Shown: positions 33,559-45,669, counted from the stretch's first letter. The stretch is DNA of 64,000 nt from Helicostylum pulchrum (GCA_025677825.1 JAIXMO010000001.1:186001-250000), one strand, 5' to 3'. Program-made: numbers and translations. The notes: a model not told the origin generated them from the letters alone.

Positions 33559-35588
33559 ATGAGTTCTTTATTAGCTATTCTATTAGTAGTGAATTCAACA
33601 AGAGGACATCATTACTTGTTTAGTTATCCACCTAATCCTCAAAGACCTTCTAATAAAAGGTCAAGTCACAATGAAAGAAAAGACTTTACAGTAGGGTCTT
33701 CAATAGCAACAAGAAATACGCCTCAAACTGACATGAATGACGATAGAAGAGCTTCCAATGCTTCTAAACATAACGAGAATGGTCACAGTACTGATATATT
33801 TGCTGGTAGAGATAGAATATTTAACTTGGACGTATCATTTTTAGCCGATACATTGGCACCTAAATTACCCCTATGTGATGGCAAGTTTCAACTGAGTATG
33901 GACGATTTAACTTTTGTCGGGCATCCAGTCAGTCTAAGTACTTTACAACGCGATCAAGAACAAACTGAAGACCACCAAGACCAAAGTGAAGTTTCTTCGC
34001 CTAATTCACCCATACCACCCATCTCTCCTTCCTCCCCTTCTTCTTCTCCTCCTCCAGTTATCATACATAGAAATGATAGTACCACCGATGATAATGAATC
34101 TGTATCGGATACTTCACCAGGCTCAACTTCAATCCATATGACCTTATTTCATGTCGTATTTGTAATGACCCCGCCTGACTTAGAGCTCAATGCACAAGTA
34201 GAGACTATATATAAAAACGTCATTTTAAGATACTCATCTGCATTACGGTATGAACAATTACGGTGTGGATACGTACAAGAAGAAATTGAAAAAGTATTAG
34301 GATTAAAGGAAGAAGCATTTAATAAAGGTATAAAATTTATACCTGTAAAAAAAAAGTATCGTCATTTATGCTATTTTACGAAAAAAAAAAAAAAGGTACA
34401 CCGTATGATCAAGTAATGAGAGAAATTTTACGCGAATCTTCGTTAGCAAGAGACATTCGACAGATTTATACGGCTATATCTGCAAATACAGCAGCGCATG
34501 TCATTATTAACGATTTCATCGATCTGTCACTTCAAATTCCTGCAATTGGAATGACCAATGGATGTGAATCTTCGTCTAATTCTGATAGAGAAAGTCTATT
34601 ATCGCCAACACAAGGGAAAAAAGACAATTATACTTCGTTAATGGATATTTATAGTGTAGCTGGATATGAATATGATAGTTATCCTGTATTATGTCCGTAT
34701 CATACACTGTTGTTGCTGGAGGATCCAGAAGAGGTTCTCAAAAATATGCCGTTGGATGCTAGTCCAACGTTAGTACAACTAGTACAAATATTAACACCCA
34801 CACAAAGGTAAAAAAAAAAAAAAGGAACTGACAAAAGACTTGCTCTAATACATCACACTAGTTTGCATGAATTACATTTATTACTAGACTGTTCGTTAGC
34901 GCAGATATATCGATTAGCAGCACATTTAATTTACTGGAGAAAAGCTAAATTAATTCATACTATCAATACTCGAAATATATATGTGGTGTCACCTAATGCC
35001 AAACTAGACGAGTAAGTAATTTTTTTAAAGGGGGCCTTCTACGAATGTTTTTTCTCCTAATCATGTTCCCTTAGTATTCAAGCTCTAGAAGCAGATTTTA
35101 AAATGCATATTCCCAACTTGAGTTTACCCGTTTTGTTATCTAAACTTGCCCATGCTCAACAATATTATCTTGTTTATCGTGTCAAGGAGTTGAAGAACCA
35201 GTATTTGGAAGCTATTACTTATTTGATACGTAAGGAATTGGTGGTTCAGTTACACATGTATTTAATCTTGTTGGTACCTCGTGAAAAGAAGACCGGTAAT
35301 GAAACTCCTCAGTACGACACAGCTTCTAATATCAGTGATAATACAACGCAGGAAACTACAATGGCTTCCAGTCCTAATACGAACGACCTCGAATGGAACC
35401 GATTAAAACGACTTACTTACGAACGAGCTCCTAAAGAAGTAGCAGATTTATTTGAACGATTAAAGTCTTACATGAACGGACAACATCACGTCGAAGAAAT
35501 TATCTATAGAGAAGGTATTTCTAGAAGACAATTAGGACTTGTATTAAAATACTATCCTGATAAAATTGTAACTGTATACCACTATTAA
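33559..35588 (+). CDS. NPR3: Nitrogen permease regulator 3 (Npr3/NPRL3)
   Basis: Four exons (33559-34327, 34396-34807, 34862-35011, 35075-35588) encode 614 residues. Npr3 with Npr2 and Iml1 forms SEACIT/GATOR1, the GAP complex that switches TORC1 off under amino-acid shortage, at the vacuole surface. The N-terminus MSSLLAILLVVNSTRGHHYL then FSYPPNPQR is diagnostic of the longin-like domain. The family block IWDV/FLADTLAPKLPLCDGKF is represented by DVSFLADTLAPKLPLCDGKF, followed by DDLTFVGHPVSL. Further blocks include HVVFVMTPPDLELNAQVETI and YRLAAHLIYWRKAKLIHTI. The Pro/Ser-rich insert near residues 140-185 is a variable linker. The C-terminal RLKSYMNGQHHVEEIIYREG is the winged-helix end shared by Npr3 proteins. 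Confidence 0.94.
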
Positions 35589-35646
35589 AAAAATAAATTG
35601 TTTTTTTTTTTTTTTTTTGCAAAAACATTTATATTTTATTTTTATT

Positions 35647-37543
35647 TTACACGGATTTGGGATTAGGGAAGAATATAATGGAAGTAGGGTTTGACATGGT
35701 ACTACCGATGCCAAAGAAATCTAAAATGCTGGGTTTATCTGGTAATAATACAAAGACAACTATGTTAAATGCGACACCGCCAAAAAGTAAAAGTAGCCAA
35801 ATCAGTACTGGTAAGGCTTCTTTTAGTTTAAGCCAAAATACATTTTCTCGTTTCATTTCGGCAGCAGATCGAGCGGATGTGCCCCAACCTACATCCCAAA
35901 GTGAGATAATAGCCCATAATTTAGCAGGCACCAAGCCAAAGATGTAATACAGAGAGTACAGTGGAAATATAATAAATCGGAACGACCGGGCTACAATCAG
36001 AGCATACAACGACTTGATACAAGAGATGGCAGCTAATGACATTAACCAAATAATCAATACAAAGGGAGACTTTGAAAACAAAATGTTGAATATCGAAAAC
36101 AATAAAACAAATGGGTAAAGACCCTGATAAAATAATTCGGCCGCCATCCATGGACTGTGTTTATGAAGACTACGTGCATTCCAAAATAATTCTCGGTAAA
36201 AACTCTTTGACCATCGTGTTTGTTGTTTAAACCAACGTAAGAAATTACTGGGTGTTTCGGTTTCGCAATATGCCAAGTGTGTATAAACTACACGGTAGCC
36301 GCAGAGTAATGCTCGGTTGGTGAGATGTCTAATTTGTGTGTGTGTGTGTGTGTATGTGTGTACACATAATTTAGTTTTTTGTTTTATTATTATTATAAAA
36401 AAATGCTGTGTTTTTTTATTACCTGTCGTCACCATATGTACACTCCATACCTAAAAAGGTTTGTGCGATCCAATCGTCTAATACTTGCTTTAATACATGA
36501 GATCGGTAGATACCCATCGGACCGGAAACACACGTTACGCATCGATTAAAACTTTGTGCAGCACGTTCAATATTAAACGCCATCCAATAACGAAGTGAGG
36601 ACATAAAAGAAAGCAAACTATCTTTACTGTTCCAGATACGTACATCGCCTGCAGCAGCGCCTATGTTTGGGAACCAATATAATGCACTTTCCATTTCTAA
36701 CATGGCGTTGGGATCAAATTTGGTGTCTGAATCAGTTGATACGACTGCTTCACAACCAGCAGCCATCAGTACTCTAAATGCTGTGTACATGGCATGACGC
36801 TTTCCACGATGAGGCTGCAAGTAGCATACGGCTACTGTATCTGTTGGTAAAGTGTATGTATCTCGTATAATTTGGTCGTAATCTAATGGACCAGGCTTTT
36901 CGGGATCCTGGTCTTGCTTCATTTTTTGAAAGACCAGGGAAGGAAGTTGCGGTAAACTAAGGACGGGGCAATCTGGGAATACGGTTTGAAATGAGGCAGC
37001 CATTTCTTTATCTTCTTCTTCATCGCCATCAATTACAACTACAATCTTGAACGGGTCTGGATAATTCAATGATTTAACAGATTGTAAGCACTGTGTAAAT
37101 AATCTTGGTTCTTCACGATATCCAACTACGGCTAACCCCAATTTGGTTGCCAATCTTGTATTTGTTTCTAACGATATATCTTGTTCTACCTGGGAAGAAG
37201 TAGAGGAGCTAATGTCTTCTCGATCAAATACGCTCTCTATCTCTATCACTTTATCTTGTTTGCTTTCAACTGGTAGTTGTGTGCTACGGATATGTGTTCG
37301 TAGTGAAACAGCTTTGGGTAAATGTTTTTTGTAGTAGCAGACAAAGAATCGGTTCAAGGTGGCAAAAAATAATTGTAAGAATATAAATAGAAATACAATC
37401 ATACCGTATACACCAAGTACCCAAAAGGTTTTTCGGGTTACTTCGACTTTTAAAGCGTAGCCTATCAAGGCCGGTACAACAAAGAAGCATGAAATTAATA
37501 TAGAATAAAGTATTTTTAGAGGTAGTGTCCAATTCATTGTCAT
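35647..37543 (-). CDS. Cps1/hyaluronan-synthase-like family 2 glycosyltransferase
   Basis: Two exons (36423-37543 and 35647-36328) encode 600 residues. Processive GT2 synthases polymerise UDP-sugars and export the chain through their own membrane channel. Two N-terminal helices are followed by the catalytic domain: VVVIDGD (DGD near 172-174), STDSDT (near 271-273), GDDRHLTNR (371-379, split by the intron) and QQTRW (near 409-413). About five helices follow. GDDRxLTN with QxxRW is the pattern of class I hyaluronan synthases and fungal Cps1-like enzymes; chitin synthases have EDR and QRRRW instead. The product (hyaluronan, chitin-like or other) cannot be told from sequence. The intron carries a GT repeat (about 36335-36360). 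Confidence 0.9.
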
Positions 37544-38267
37544 TATTATTATTATTTAAAAAGTATAGAGAAGCAAAAAAAAAAATAATAATAATAATAA
37601 AAAAAAGAACAAAGAGATCTTTTTTTTTTTTTGCTTTTGTTTTTTAGGAAGTTTTTTTTTTATTGTTTAGCCAGGAGATCGGGTATTTTTTAAATATTTG
37701 ATTGTTTATTTACTTCGTTTTTTTTTTTTCACGAACTTTAATTGCAATTAGCTCTATTTCTATTTTCTGTATGTTGTTATCAATAATAGTTACATGCATA
37801 CGTGTGTCTAATACAGGTATAAAAAATAAACCCCTACAGTAGCCACTCGGTTTAGTTATGTTCAATTTAAGGGGTAAAATTCTCGAGAATTTAGTTTCTG
37901 TCACCAGCTTCAGCACCACTATTACTACTATTCTATTTAAGGGTGTAACCCGATTTCATTAAACTACTAAATAAATAAAAAAAAATATAATTTATGAAGA
38001 GATTGTATAAAAGCATCTAGACTTCAAAAGTGTACAATCAAATCGATGTTATTTAAACAAAAGGATAAAAATCAAACAAATGAAGAGGTAATAATGAAAT
38101 AAACCTTATAAAGTAATTAATATAAAGACAATATATTTAGACTTGCATGGGGTGTGTATCAGCAGTGAATCTTAAGAAAATTAATTAGGAAAACTTTTTA
38201 TTTATAACAGCGGAGGACATATAAAAGAAAATGTATCACTTTATTATTTTAAAAAATAGGATTTTTT
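37544..38267. other. Spacer
   Basis: Upstream flank of the glycosyltransferase and 3' flank of pyruvate decarboxylase, with AAT/TTA repeats near 37545-37600. No supported gene is seen. Confidence 0.45.
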
Positions 38268-39956
38268 TTAGTAAGCAGAAGTCAGTATAAAGAGTTCTCG
38301 AGGAGCATCAAACTGAGGCATTATCAACTCCAAAAAATGAATCTTGTTAGGTTCTTGATTTACGGTTTCCATAGCCGTTTCAAAAGCCTTTCGAGTCTTT
38401 ATTTGAACTTGGAGTCCAATCTCTGCCGGGTTCTTTGTTTTATTTGTTGCTAGATTTCCACCAAAGAAAGTTAATGCTTTACTATACTCCCACATTTGAA
38501 AATTGTTGTAGTCACGATGAGGCCCATTGATTAGTTTCTCTGTAACGTATCCATTGTTGTTCAGTAGAAAGATAACGGGTGTTAGACCTTGTCTGATAAA
38601 AACTGAGATCTCTTGCGCGGTTATTTGAAAGGATCCATCGCCTACAAACAGATATACTTGGCGGTGTCGTGCGGCCATAGATGCACCTAATGCAGCGGGT
38701 ACGGAATAACCAATGGACGCCCACAGTATTTGATTTATATAAGTAGCTTCTTTGAAATAAGGAGCGTTAAATACAGCGAATCCTGAAGACCCAGTTTCTG
38801 TCACAACGATACTATTAGGCTTGATATACTCTTCGACTTTATTCCAAAGGTAATTACACGTAATTTCTTCTGAGTCATAATTAATTGCAACTGGTTTTAT
38901 CAACGGACCCAAGTCAAATGTCTTTTTAATGGGAGGAAGACCTTTTGTTAGCATGGGTAAGAGTTCGTGCATGCATACACCGTTATAATCAACATAATCA
39001 ATCATGGTATTATTACTGTACAACGAAATTGTCTTGACACTGTTTAAAGCAGACGTAAAATTACCAGTGTTGCCATCTGATTTGACAGGCCCTAACTCGA
39101 TTAAAAGATCTGCATGTTCAAGTTCTTGTTGAATTCCGTCTAATGATAAGTTTCCACAATAGACTCCACGATAATTGGCAAGTTGAGGGTTGACACCTCC
39201 TCTACCCATAGGTGCTACGTAGGTAGGAAAGCCAGACCGTTCAATAAATGCATTTGCTTCTGACTCTAGATGTAAACGAATCACACCAGCGTCGGCTAGG
39301 ATAACTGGATGCTTGGCACTACAGATTTCTTTGACGATAAGATTGTAAGCTACGGATAAAGGTTTTTCGGGACTTGTTTCAGGCACCAGGCAAAGTGGGG
39401 AACGTGCTGGTACTTGTACTAAAGCATGGACAAGGTCACAGGGCATACCGATATACGCTGGCCGCTTGCTAATAACGGCAGTAGAAATAACTCGATCAAT
39501 TTCAGATACTGCGTTTGATACGGTGATATTGGTAGAGGCACAGGAAATCATGGAAGACATCTTGTAGAAAACATTATAATCACCGTTTCCAAGTGTGTGA
39601 TGAATAATTGCGTTGGAGTTACGGTAGCTTGTACGTGGTGTGCCTACTATGTGAATAATAGGTATTCTTTCTGCATAAGAGCCAGCAATGCCGTTCATAG
39701 CAGAGAGTTCACCGACACCAAATGCAGTGATAAGAGCACCGACTCCACGTACTCGAGCGTAACCGTCAGCAGCATACGAGGCGTTTAGTTCGTTGGCGTT
39801 GTTACCCCAGATTAAGGATTCGTCATCTTCAAGTAGGTCTAGTAAAGGCATATTAAAGTCACTAGGTACACCAAAGATAGTATCAATATCAAGCTCTTTG
39901 AGACGGTTAAGGATGTGTTGACCTATAGAGACAGAGTTGAGTGAATTAGAAGGCAT
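38268..39956 (-). CDS. Pyruvate decarboxylase (thiamine-diphosphate dependent)
   Basis: Single uninterrupted frame of 562 residues from the ATG at 39956. It converts pyruvate to acetaldehyde and CO2, the entry to ethanol fermentation. Visible active-site elements: NELNASYAADGYAR (Glu near 56), IIHHTLGNGD (HH near 119-120), and the TPP/Mg motif GDGSFQITAQE to LLNNNGYVTEKLI. The length equals yeast Pdc1 (563). GPHRDYNN is IHGP-like but with N-G-P. A 24-codon in-frame extension to an ATG at 40028 (MLTRKAINTAIFLTITRILY) looks weakly like a mitochondrial leader, but homologues start at 39956. Lack of introns is unusual in this window and suggests retroposition or intron loss; substitution by phenylpyruvate or indolepyruvate as substrate is possible. 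Confidence 0.92.
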   Translation of the reverse strand: MPSNSLNSVSIGQHILNRLKELDIDTIFGVPSDFNMPLLDLLEDDESLIWGNNANELNASYAADGYARVRGVGALITAFGVGELSAMNGIAGSYAERIPIIHIVGTPRTSYRNSNAIIHHTLGNGDYNVFYKMSSMISCASTNITVSNAVSEIDRVISTAVISKRPAYIGMPCDLVHALVQVPARSPLCLVPETSPEKPLSVAYNLIVKEICSAKHPVILADAGVIRLHLESEANAFIERSGFPTYVAPMGRGGVNPQLANYRGVYCGNLSLDGIQQELEHADLLIELGPVKSDGNTGNFTSALNSVKTISLYSNNTMIDYVDYNGVCMHELLPMLTKGLPPIKKTFDLGPLIKPVAINYDSEEITCNYLWNKVEEYIKPNSIVVTETGSSGFAVFNAPYFKEATYINQILWASIGYSVPAALGASMAARHRQVYLFVGDGSFQITAQEISVFIRQGLTPVIFLLNNNGYVTEKLINGPHRDYNNFQMWEYSKALTFFGGNLATNKTKNPAEIGLQVQIKTRKAFETAMETVNQEPNKIHFLELIMPQFDAPRELFILTSAY

Positions 39957-40542
39957 TTTATTTAACTGATAAAGTATACGTGTAATTGTAAGAAAAATCG
40001 CTGTATTTATAGCTTTTCGGGTTAACATTGTTTTTGGATGATCGACGGGTCCAAGAAAGGGGTTGCATTATTTTAAAAAAGTAATGTTTGTCTTTATCCT
40101 GGGCATAAAAAAATGGCTTGTCTACTGACCATCTCTTTGGGGTTTTTTTTATATAATTTATGGGCTGTGTTATAAGTCCTTCTTTATTGTATTTAACTAA
40201 GAGAACATAATTAAGAACTATAATTACAAAGCCTTTGGAGCAATTAAATGCAAAGTATGCATAATATCGTAAAAATAAACTTTGCCACAATTTTTTTTGC
40301 TATATTGGGCTTCTGTAGGTATGCACATGCATATAAAAAAAATAGTGGCTATGGCTCTGTTATTTAACTGTTTTTCTTTTTACAATCTAGATGATGTAGT
40401 TGACAGAAGAATGTATCTTCCGCATATGTGTCTTAAGGCAAAGTTAATCACGCGAGTATTTTTTTTTTATTACTGCGTTCTATTTAATCTAATTTAGCGG
40501 TGCCGTGTAAATACCCCGTGCAAATAGTCAAAACCCAAAAAG
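39957..40542. other. Upstream flank of pyruvate decarboxylase
   Basis: AT-rich. A possible in-frame extension of the decarboxylase lies at its start. No other gene is seen. Confidence 0.4.
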
Positions 40543-40840
40543 AAAAAAGGAGCTTTTATGAATCAAGTTGGAGCAAGAAGTACCTAATACGTATATTAAA
40601 ATGATTAACCAAGGTATAAGTTCGAGCATATGAAACAAATAGTGGTATAATATGACATAATAATGAGTAAATATACCACATGAGTAAAAGTGGGCCTATT
40701 TTATCACTTATTTATCACTTTTTTTTCTTCTTCTTCATTTATTATTTTCTTGTTAACTTATACGGTCCCTTCTTAGAAAAACTGGATTCCGTGATTAGTC
40801 ACCCTTTTTTTTACTGAGCATTTAAATAGAACGTGTACCT
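40543..40840. repeat. Dispersed ~300-bp repeat, copy 1
   Basis: Imperfect direct copy of 63073-63382. Shared blocks include AAAAAGGAGCTT, CATATGAAACAAATAG, GGTATAATAYGACATA, TATTTTATCACTTATTTAT, and the end TTTTTACTGA...TTAAATAGA. Small indels separate the copies. It ends shortly before a small basic ORF (40928), as copy 2 ends shortly before the small basic ORF at 63465, so it may be the 5' part or a terminal repeat of a mobile element. Confidence 0.75.
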
Positions 40841-40927
40841 TTCTTTTTCTCTCCTCCGACTTAGATAGTGGTAAATGGGCTTACATGGCAATACGGAATA
40901 ACTGACTAACATTATTCTTGTTATAGC

Positions 40928-41074
40928 TATGACAGGTTATATGGAGCGAAGAAAGAAAAAGGCTCCATTGAATAGATTCTTAAAACGAGGGCCTAATATC
41001 GAGAATTTGATTTCAACTTGGTTTGAGATTTACACAAGTTATAAAGGAAATTTAGTCAATTATTCAAAACAGTA
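40928..41074 (+). CDS. Small basic ORF downstream of repeat copy 1
   Basis: 48-residue frame beginning MTGYMERRKKKAPLNRFLKR and ending with an aromatic-rich stretch. It lies 88 bp after the dispersed repeat. Protein-like composition but no known domain; it may be a relic of the element rather than a gene. Confidence 0.25.
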
Positions 41075-41164
41075 AACAAAAAGAAATACAAAGGTGATGA
41101 TAACTTGGATTTGGAATACTTATATATTCAATCTATTGTAAAAAAAAAAAAAATCAGTTATGAA

Positions 41165-41511
41165 TCATGGCTCACAATTAATAACAGAAACTTCCAACAA
41201 ATCAGCAAATATTTTACGTATTTGCTTAAAACTTAACAATGTACCAGAAATTTCAATTGCTGCTTCATCGGTATCAACGCCAACCTGTACTACTTCGTAA
41301 ACATCGACTGATTTTGCTGCTTTTACAACCGTAACATACAATGATGAAACCGCTATAATAGAAAGCAGATATAACAAGTATATCAACTTTTGCAAACGTA
41401 AATCAAAAAATTACGGATATAATCTTCAAACTGAAATACAGCAAGTTCTTCATGCAAAGGTATTATTTTATTAAAAAATCGACAATTAGACCAAGAACTG
41501 CCAATATAATC
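41165..41511 (-). pseudogene. 3' end of an unrecognised two-exon gene or relic
   Basis: Two minus-strand exons join cleanly: 41415-41511 and 41165-41352, with an intron C|GTAATT to TTATAG|CG of 62 nt. They read SNCRFFNKIIPLHEELAVFQ, FEDYIRPVSSLYVTVVKAAK, then VDVYEVVQVGVDTDEAAIEI and a stop after VINCEP. The first exon follows a CTGTAG acceptor, so more exons should lie upstream, but the sequence there does not continue in a clear frame. Family not recognised. Confidence 0.4.
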
Positions 41512-41664
41512 CTACAGATCCCATATGCTCACTAAAGACGCGCCGATGATGAAAAACATGTAAAAAAAAAAAGATTCAGTTATGCTTGGTAGTATTAAAA
41601 TCGATGACAATATATATTCAAGTATTTTCACGATATTAAGAGGAGTAAATGAAAGAACAGGCTA

Positions 41665-42342
41665 AAGAAGTCTGAAGATAGAGCTTAACAAACTTTATGC
41701 GACAGCGTCTGAAGAGGATGGTAAGATCATCAAAGTGTTTGTTAATAGTCTTACATCAAAATTGCCAAACTTTGAACGACTTGATCCGATTGGTGAATTT
41801 GAATTAATCATAAACCTTTTGGAGCCTCTCTTCCACTATCCCCAATCCAACAAACATTTTATCTGGCTGAATAGGCAAGAAGATAATAGCAAAAATTTAA
41901 GACCTGATGGTGCGATGATGAGCATTACCGAGAAAACAAGTAACAACACGTTGGGGGTACTGTGAGGTAAAGCCTGCTGATGTTGAATTGGATTTAGAAT
42001 TGGCATTTGTCGATTTAGTTCGACTAGCAACGTTTTCTAAAGACTTGTTATTAAAAATACAAAACAATTGGATATAACGTTGTTATTTATTTTTTAGAAG
42101 AAACTTTCGCTGGTATTACAACAATGATAGAAATTTTTTCATTTACCGTACCAAAAACCATTCATGAACTGATCGGTCTTGCAGCTGAAATAGATATTTT
42201 GAAAAAAAAAATTACTATTGTCTATAACACTCAATGCCAATCACGATATAAACATCCCAGACCATTAGCCGATGTTGATAATAATGTAGCGATTAATCCA
42301 AAGCGTAGAAAATCAAGAACGCCTTCTTTTTCTTTAATTTAA
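41665..42342 (+). pseudogene. Relic of a lineage-specific family with a PD-(D/E)XK-like motif
   Basis: Three protein-like segments in changing frames. The first (41665-41965) includes KIIKVFVNSLTSKLPNFERL, EPLFHYPQSNKHFIWLNRQ and NLRPDGAMMSI, then shifts. The second (about 41957-42077) continues CEVKPADVELDLELAFVDLV to a stop. The third (about 42090-42342) reads ETFAGITTMIEIFSFTVPKT then IHELIGLAAEIDILKK and a basic tail. P-D followed some 20 residues later by E-V-K matches the PD-(D/E)XK nuclease core, which is inference. The frameshift falls between the PD and EVK halves and an internal stop follows, so this copy cannot make an intact protein. Confidence 0.5.
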
Positions 42343-43009
42343 AACCTCTTTCTTTCTTTTTCACCCTAAAAAAAAAGGTATCCTAATAAAAAAAATATAT
42401 TTGATATAAAACATGAACGATGAAATTCTGTATATTTTGGTATTAATAAATATAATAGTAGTATATATTAGTACATGCTATATTACATTGAATCTAATTA
42501 GATAAAACTTAACCTATGCCTCTCTTAAAACGACATTTGACACTGTATTATGATAAACATCGATATCAGCAGAACGAAGTTGAGCAAGATACAGTTTCGA
42601 TGTGGATTATTCATTACACCCTTCTCTAGACATTAACTTTTTTTTTTTTTTTTTTACTAGAGCGCAGACATAAAAAGACATGGTCCTTGTTACGAACTTG
42701 AAGCTTTGTAGGATACTCGTATTTTCGGGTGTCTAAATAGCTTGCTTGGAACTGATATGCTGTGTTACAACAATTGTTTTTTTTTTCATGGATGGTATAT
42801 CTTTCGACGTGACGGTATAAAGTAAACACTTGGCAGTAAAATACTAATTGAAGTATAATTGAAGTATGGTATACGAGATAAAGACTTTTTATTCGTGCAC
42901 ATCAAATGAGGGGGGGTGGATGAAACCCCGTCTTAACAAGTTTATGAGGTTAAAAATTATGCTTTACAGTTCCTAATTTTTCATGCTTTTTTCTTTTTTA
43001 AAAACAAAA
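42343..43009. other. Spacer before the FAS1 gene
   Basis: AT-rich, T-run near 42638-42656. A 67-codon minus-strand frame there is not supported. No gene is seen. Confidence 0.45.
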
Positions 43010-45669
43010 ATGAAACTAATACTGTTATTGTTCTATCTAATACAAGTACAAGCTTACAAAACGATTATCGATGTGCTCTCAGAAGATGCTAAATTCTCTA
43101 CGCTTATTCGGCATTTACAATACACACGACTGATTCCGATGATAAACACTTTAGAGACGGGTACATTCTTTGCACCTGATAATTCCGCCTTTAAAAACTA
43201 CCAAGGACCAGCTATTACAAAAGATGTGTTGTTGTACCATTTATTACCTCAACTGTACGTTACTGATGATTTGCAAGATGGACAGATACTGGAAACTAGT
43301 TTTGTAAGGCCCGGATTCTTGGGAACAAATAGTACGGGGCAAATGGTAAAGATTACAGAAACGTTCTCGAGCTTTTATAGAGTTAATGGGGCTAGGGTCA
43401 AGCATAAAGATGTGTTTGTTAATCAAAAGACAAAGATTAATGTTATTGATCGCGTTTTGGAACCACCTGCTATGCTTCGTAAGTTTTTTTTTTTTATATA
43501 TATTTTAACATTTTTTTTTCATGTTTGTGTGTTATGTAGCTAGTGTTTTAAAGGTGATTGATGAAAATTTATTTGAATTAATGGAGAGAACAGGTACTGA
43601 TACGCTGCTATCGTCAGAAAGACCTTTTACGACATTTATCTCTGCAAAGTACTTGTTGGATCGGTTTAATTATGTCGAAAAGAAATACTTGACTTCAGAG
43701 TATGGGCTTGAGGATTTAAAGCAGATGGTCAAGTACCTTGTGATTGCAGAACCTGTTTATTTTAATAACCTTTCTGTTGGAGAAACATCATGTAATTTTT
43801 TTATTTCGTGTAGCTTGTTAGAAATGTTTAATTGATAACCTTTTTTTAGATACTTCGGAGTCGGGTGAGAGTATCGAGTTGAAGGTAACGGAGAACCATA
43901 GACAAGCTACAGTGAATGGATTAAAAGTGATTGAACAGGATATTTTAGCAGCGAATGGTATATATAAAATGAACTGACTGTGTTATAAGGAGTCTAACAA
44001 AAAAAAATTACAGGCGTAGTTCATGTCTTGGATGATCTACCATTTGCAGATTCAGTTGTATTTGATACGAGAAAATACCTGTTTGGATTAAACGCAACAA
44101 AATTTGTATCATTAATTGACCAGTTCGGGTTAGGAAGCTTTTTAGATAGTGAAAGTAATGATGTTACGATTTTGGCTCCTACCAACGAAGTAATTGATGA
44201 AGACGATATTCCCAATAACTTGAAGAAGCAATGGCTCAGTTATCATTTAATTCAAGGGGCATGGAAGCCCAGCGATTTAGTTGACCGAAGGTTACTCAAA
44301 ACTGAATACAATTCTTCGTTGCTTTTGAATGAGTCACAAAGAATGGTGGTACGTGTTGGTAAAGAGCAAGAGTTATTAAAATCAATTCAATTTGGGTCTC
44401 ATTCTAAAGTGATCGGAAATGACCGTAAGTTAAATAACATTTGTATATAAAAAAGAGTTGTTTTAACTAATATATAATATATATGTATATATAGTGTCTA
44501 TTAAAGGTAATGTCATTTATCGTATTTCAGATCCAGTCGATCTTCCGCTGGATATATTTACGAGTCTTGTGGTTGATTTGGAACTATCTACATTTATTGC
44601 TACACTTTATGTATCAGGCGTTGTAAAAGAAATCAAACAAAGTCAAGGGATTACATTATTTGTGCCAACGAATCAAGCGTATAAAAACCTTGGTCTTGTG
44701 AGTCGGTACCTGGTCAGTCATGCAGGAAGAGCCGACCTTCAGACTGTATTACGTTACCATGTAGTTACGAGTTTATTGTACTACGAAGACCTGATAGATG
44801 ATAGTCTTGAAGTGACCACGCTTACGGATGAAACCTTATTTATTAACGGAAAGAACCCAGATGGAAAGATTTGGATTAGTAGTACCGGAGGAGACCAAAT
44901 AGAAAAGGAAGATTACGGTGTTGTTCAGAAATCAGATATTTTGGTATCGAATGGCGTTGTTCATAAAGTCAACCATATACAGATTCCGGGACATGTTAAT
45001 ATTACACATCAGAATTTATTATCTGGCATCAATGCTAATCTGATGCAAGATATTTTGAAACGAACTGGTGTTTTGGAGGAAATTGATTTGACGGATAGTT
45101 ACATTTTGGCACCTACAGATAAAGCGTTTGAGAATATTGACTTGGAATCACTTTGGAACGATACAGAGAAATTGAAGCGGATTGCCAAGTTACATATTAT
45201 ACCTAAATCAAGTAGTGGTGGAAAGAGACGGTGGTTTTCAAACCCTCTTTTTAATGAACAAGTGTTTGGCACGATGTTAGAGCAAGATAAGATTATCGTA
45301 CGTCAGGTAGGACACGGTAATATTATGATTCGTGTCAAAGGGGAACCGTATCATGAGCATGCTCGTGTGTTGGATATGGGTAAAGTGAGTACGGGTGATA
45401 GAACAGGTGGTGTCATCGAGATTGACTCGGTGCTTTTCCCTGTTGAACGAGGAGCATTTGGGTTACCGTGGCTTTGGTCCTTATTGATTGTTAGTTTGTT
45501 GTGGGTTACTTGTTTCGGTCTTTTGGCATTTGCAGGTTTCTTTGCGTTTAAAAAGTATAAACGCAGAAGAGACGGGTATGAAACTATTATGGAAGCTGAA
45601 GCAGGTGATTTTGCTGAAGAAGAAGAAAGAGATTTATCAAGACAAACAAATCCAAGTCAAAATGAATAA
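43010..45669 (+). CDS. Fasciclin (FAS1)-repeat type I membrane protein
   Basis: Five exons (43010-43478, 43540-43791, 43850-43957, 44014-44424, 44495-45669) encode 804 residues. A signal peptide (MKLILLLFYLIQVQA) is followed by FAS1 domains, recognised by repeated TFFAPDNSAF / FTTFISAKYL / VTILAPTNEV / ITLFVPTNQAYKNL / SYILAPTDKAFENI blocks and by YHLL or YHVV H-boxes. At least four domains are visible, the best preserved being numbers one and four. A single membrane helix near residue 735 (LWSLLIVSLLWVTCFGLLAF) precedes a basic-then-acidic cytosolic tail. FAS1 proteins mediate surface adhesion; vacuolar or ER forms also occur in fungi. The protein resembles fungal multi-FAS1 proteins with a C-terminal anchor. 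The ATG at 43010 gives the cleanest signal peptide. Confidence 0.92.
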
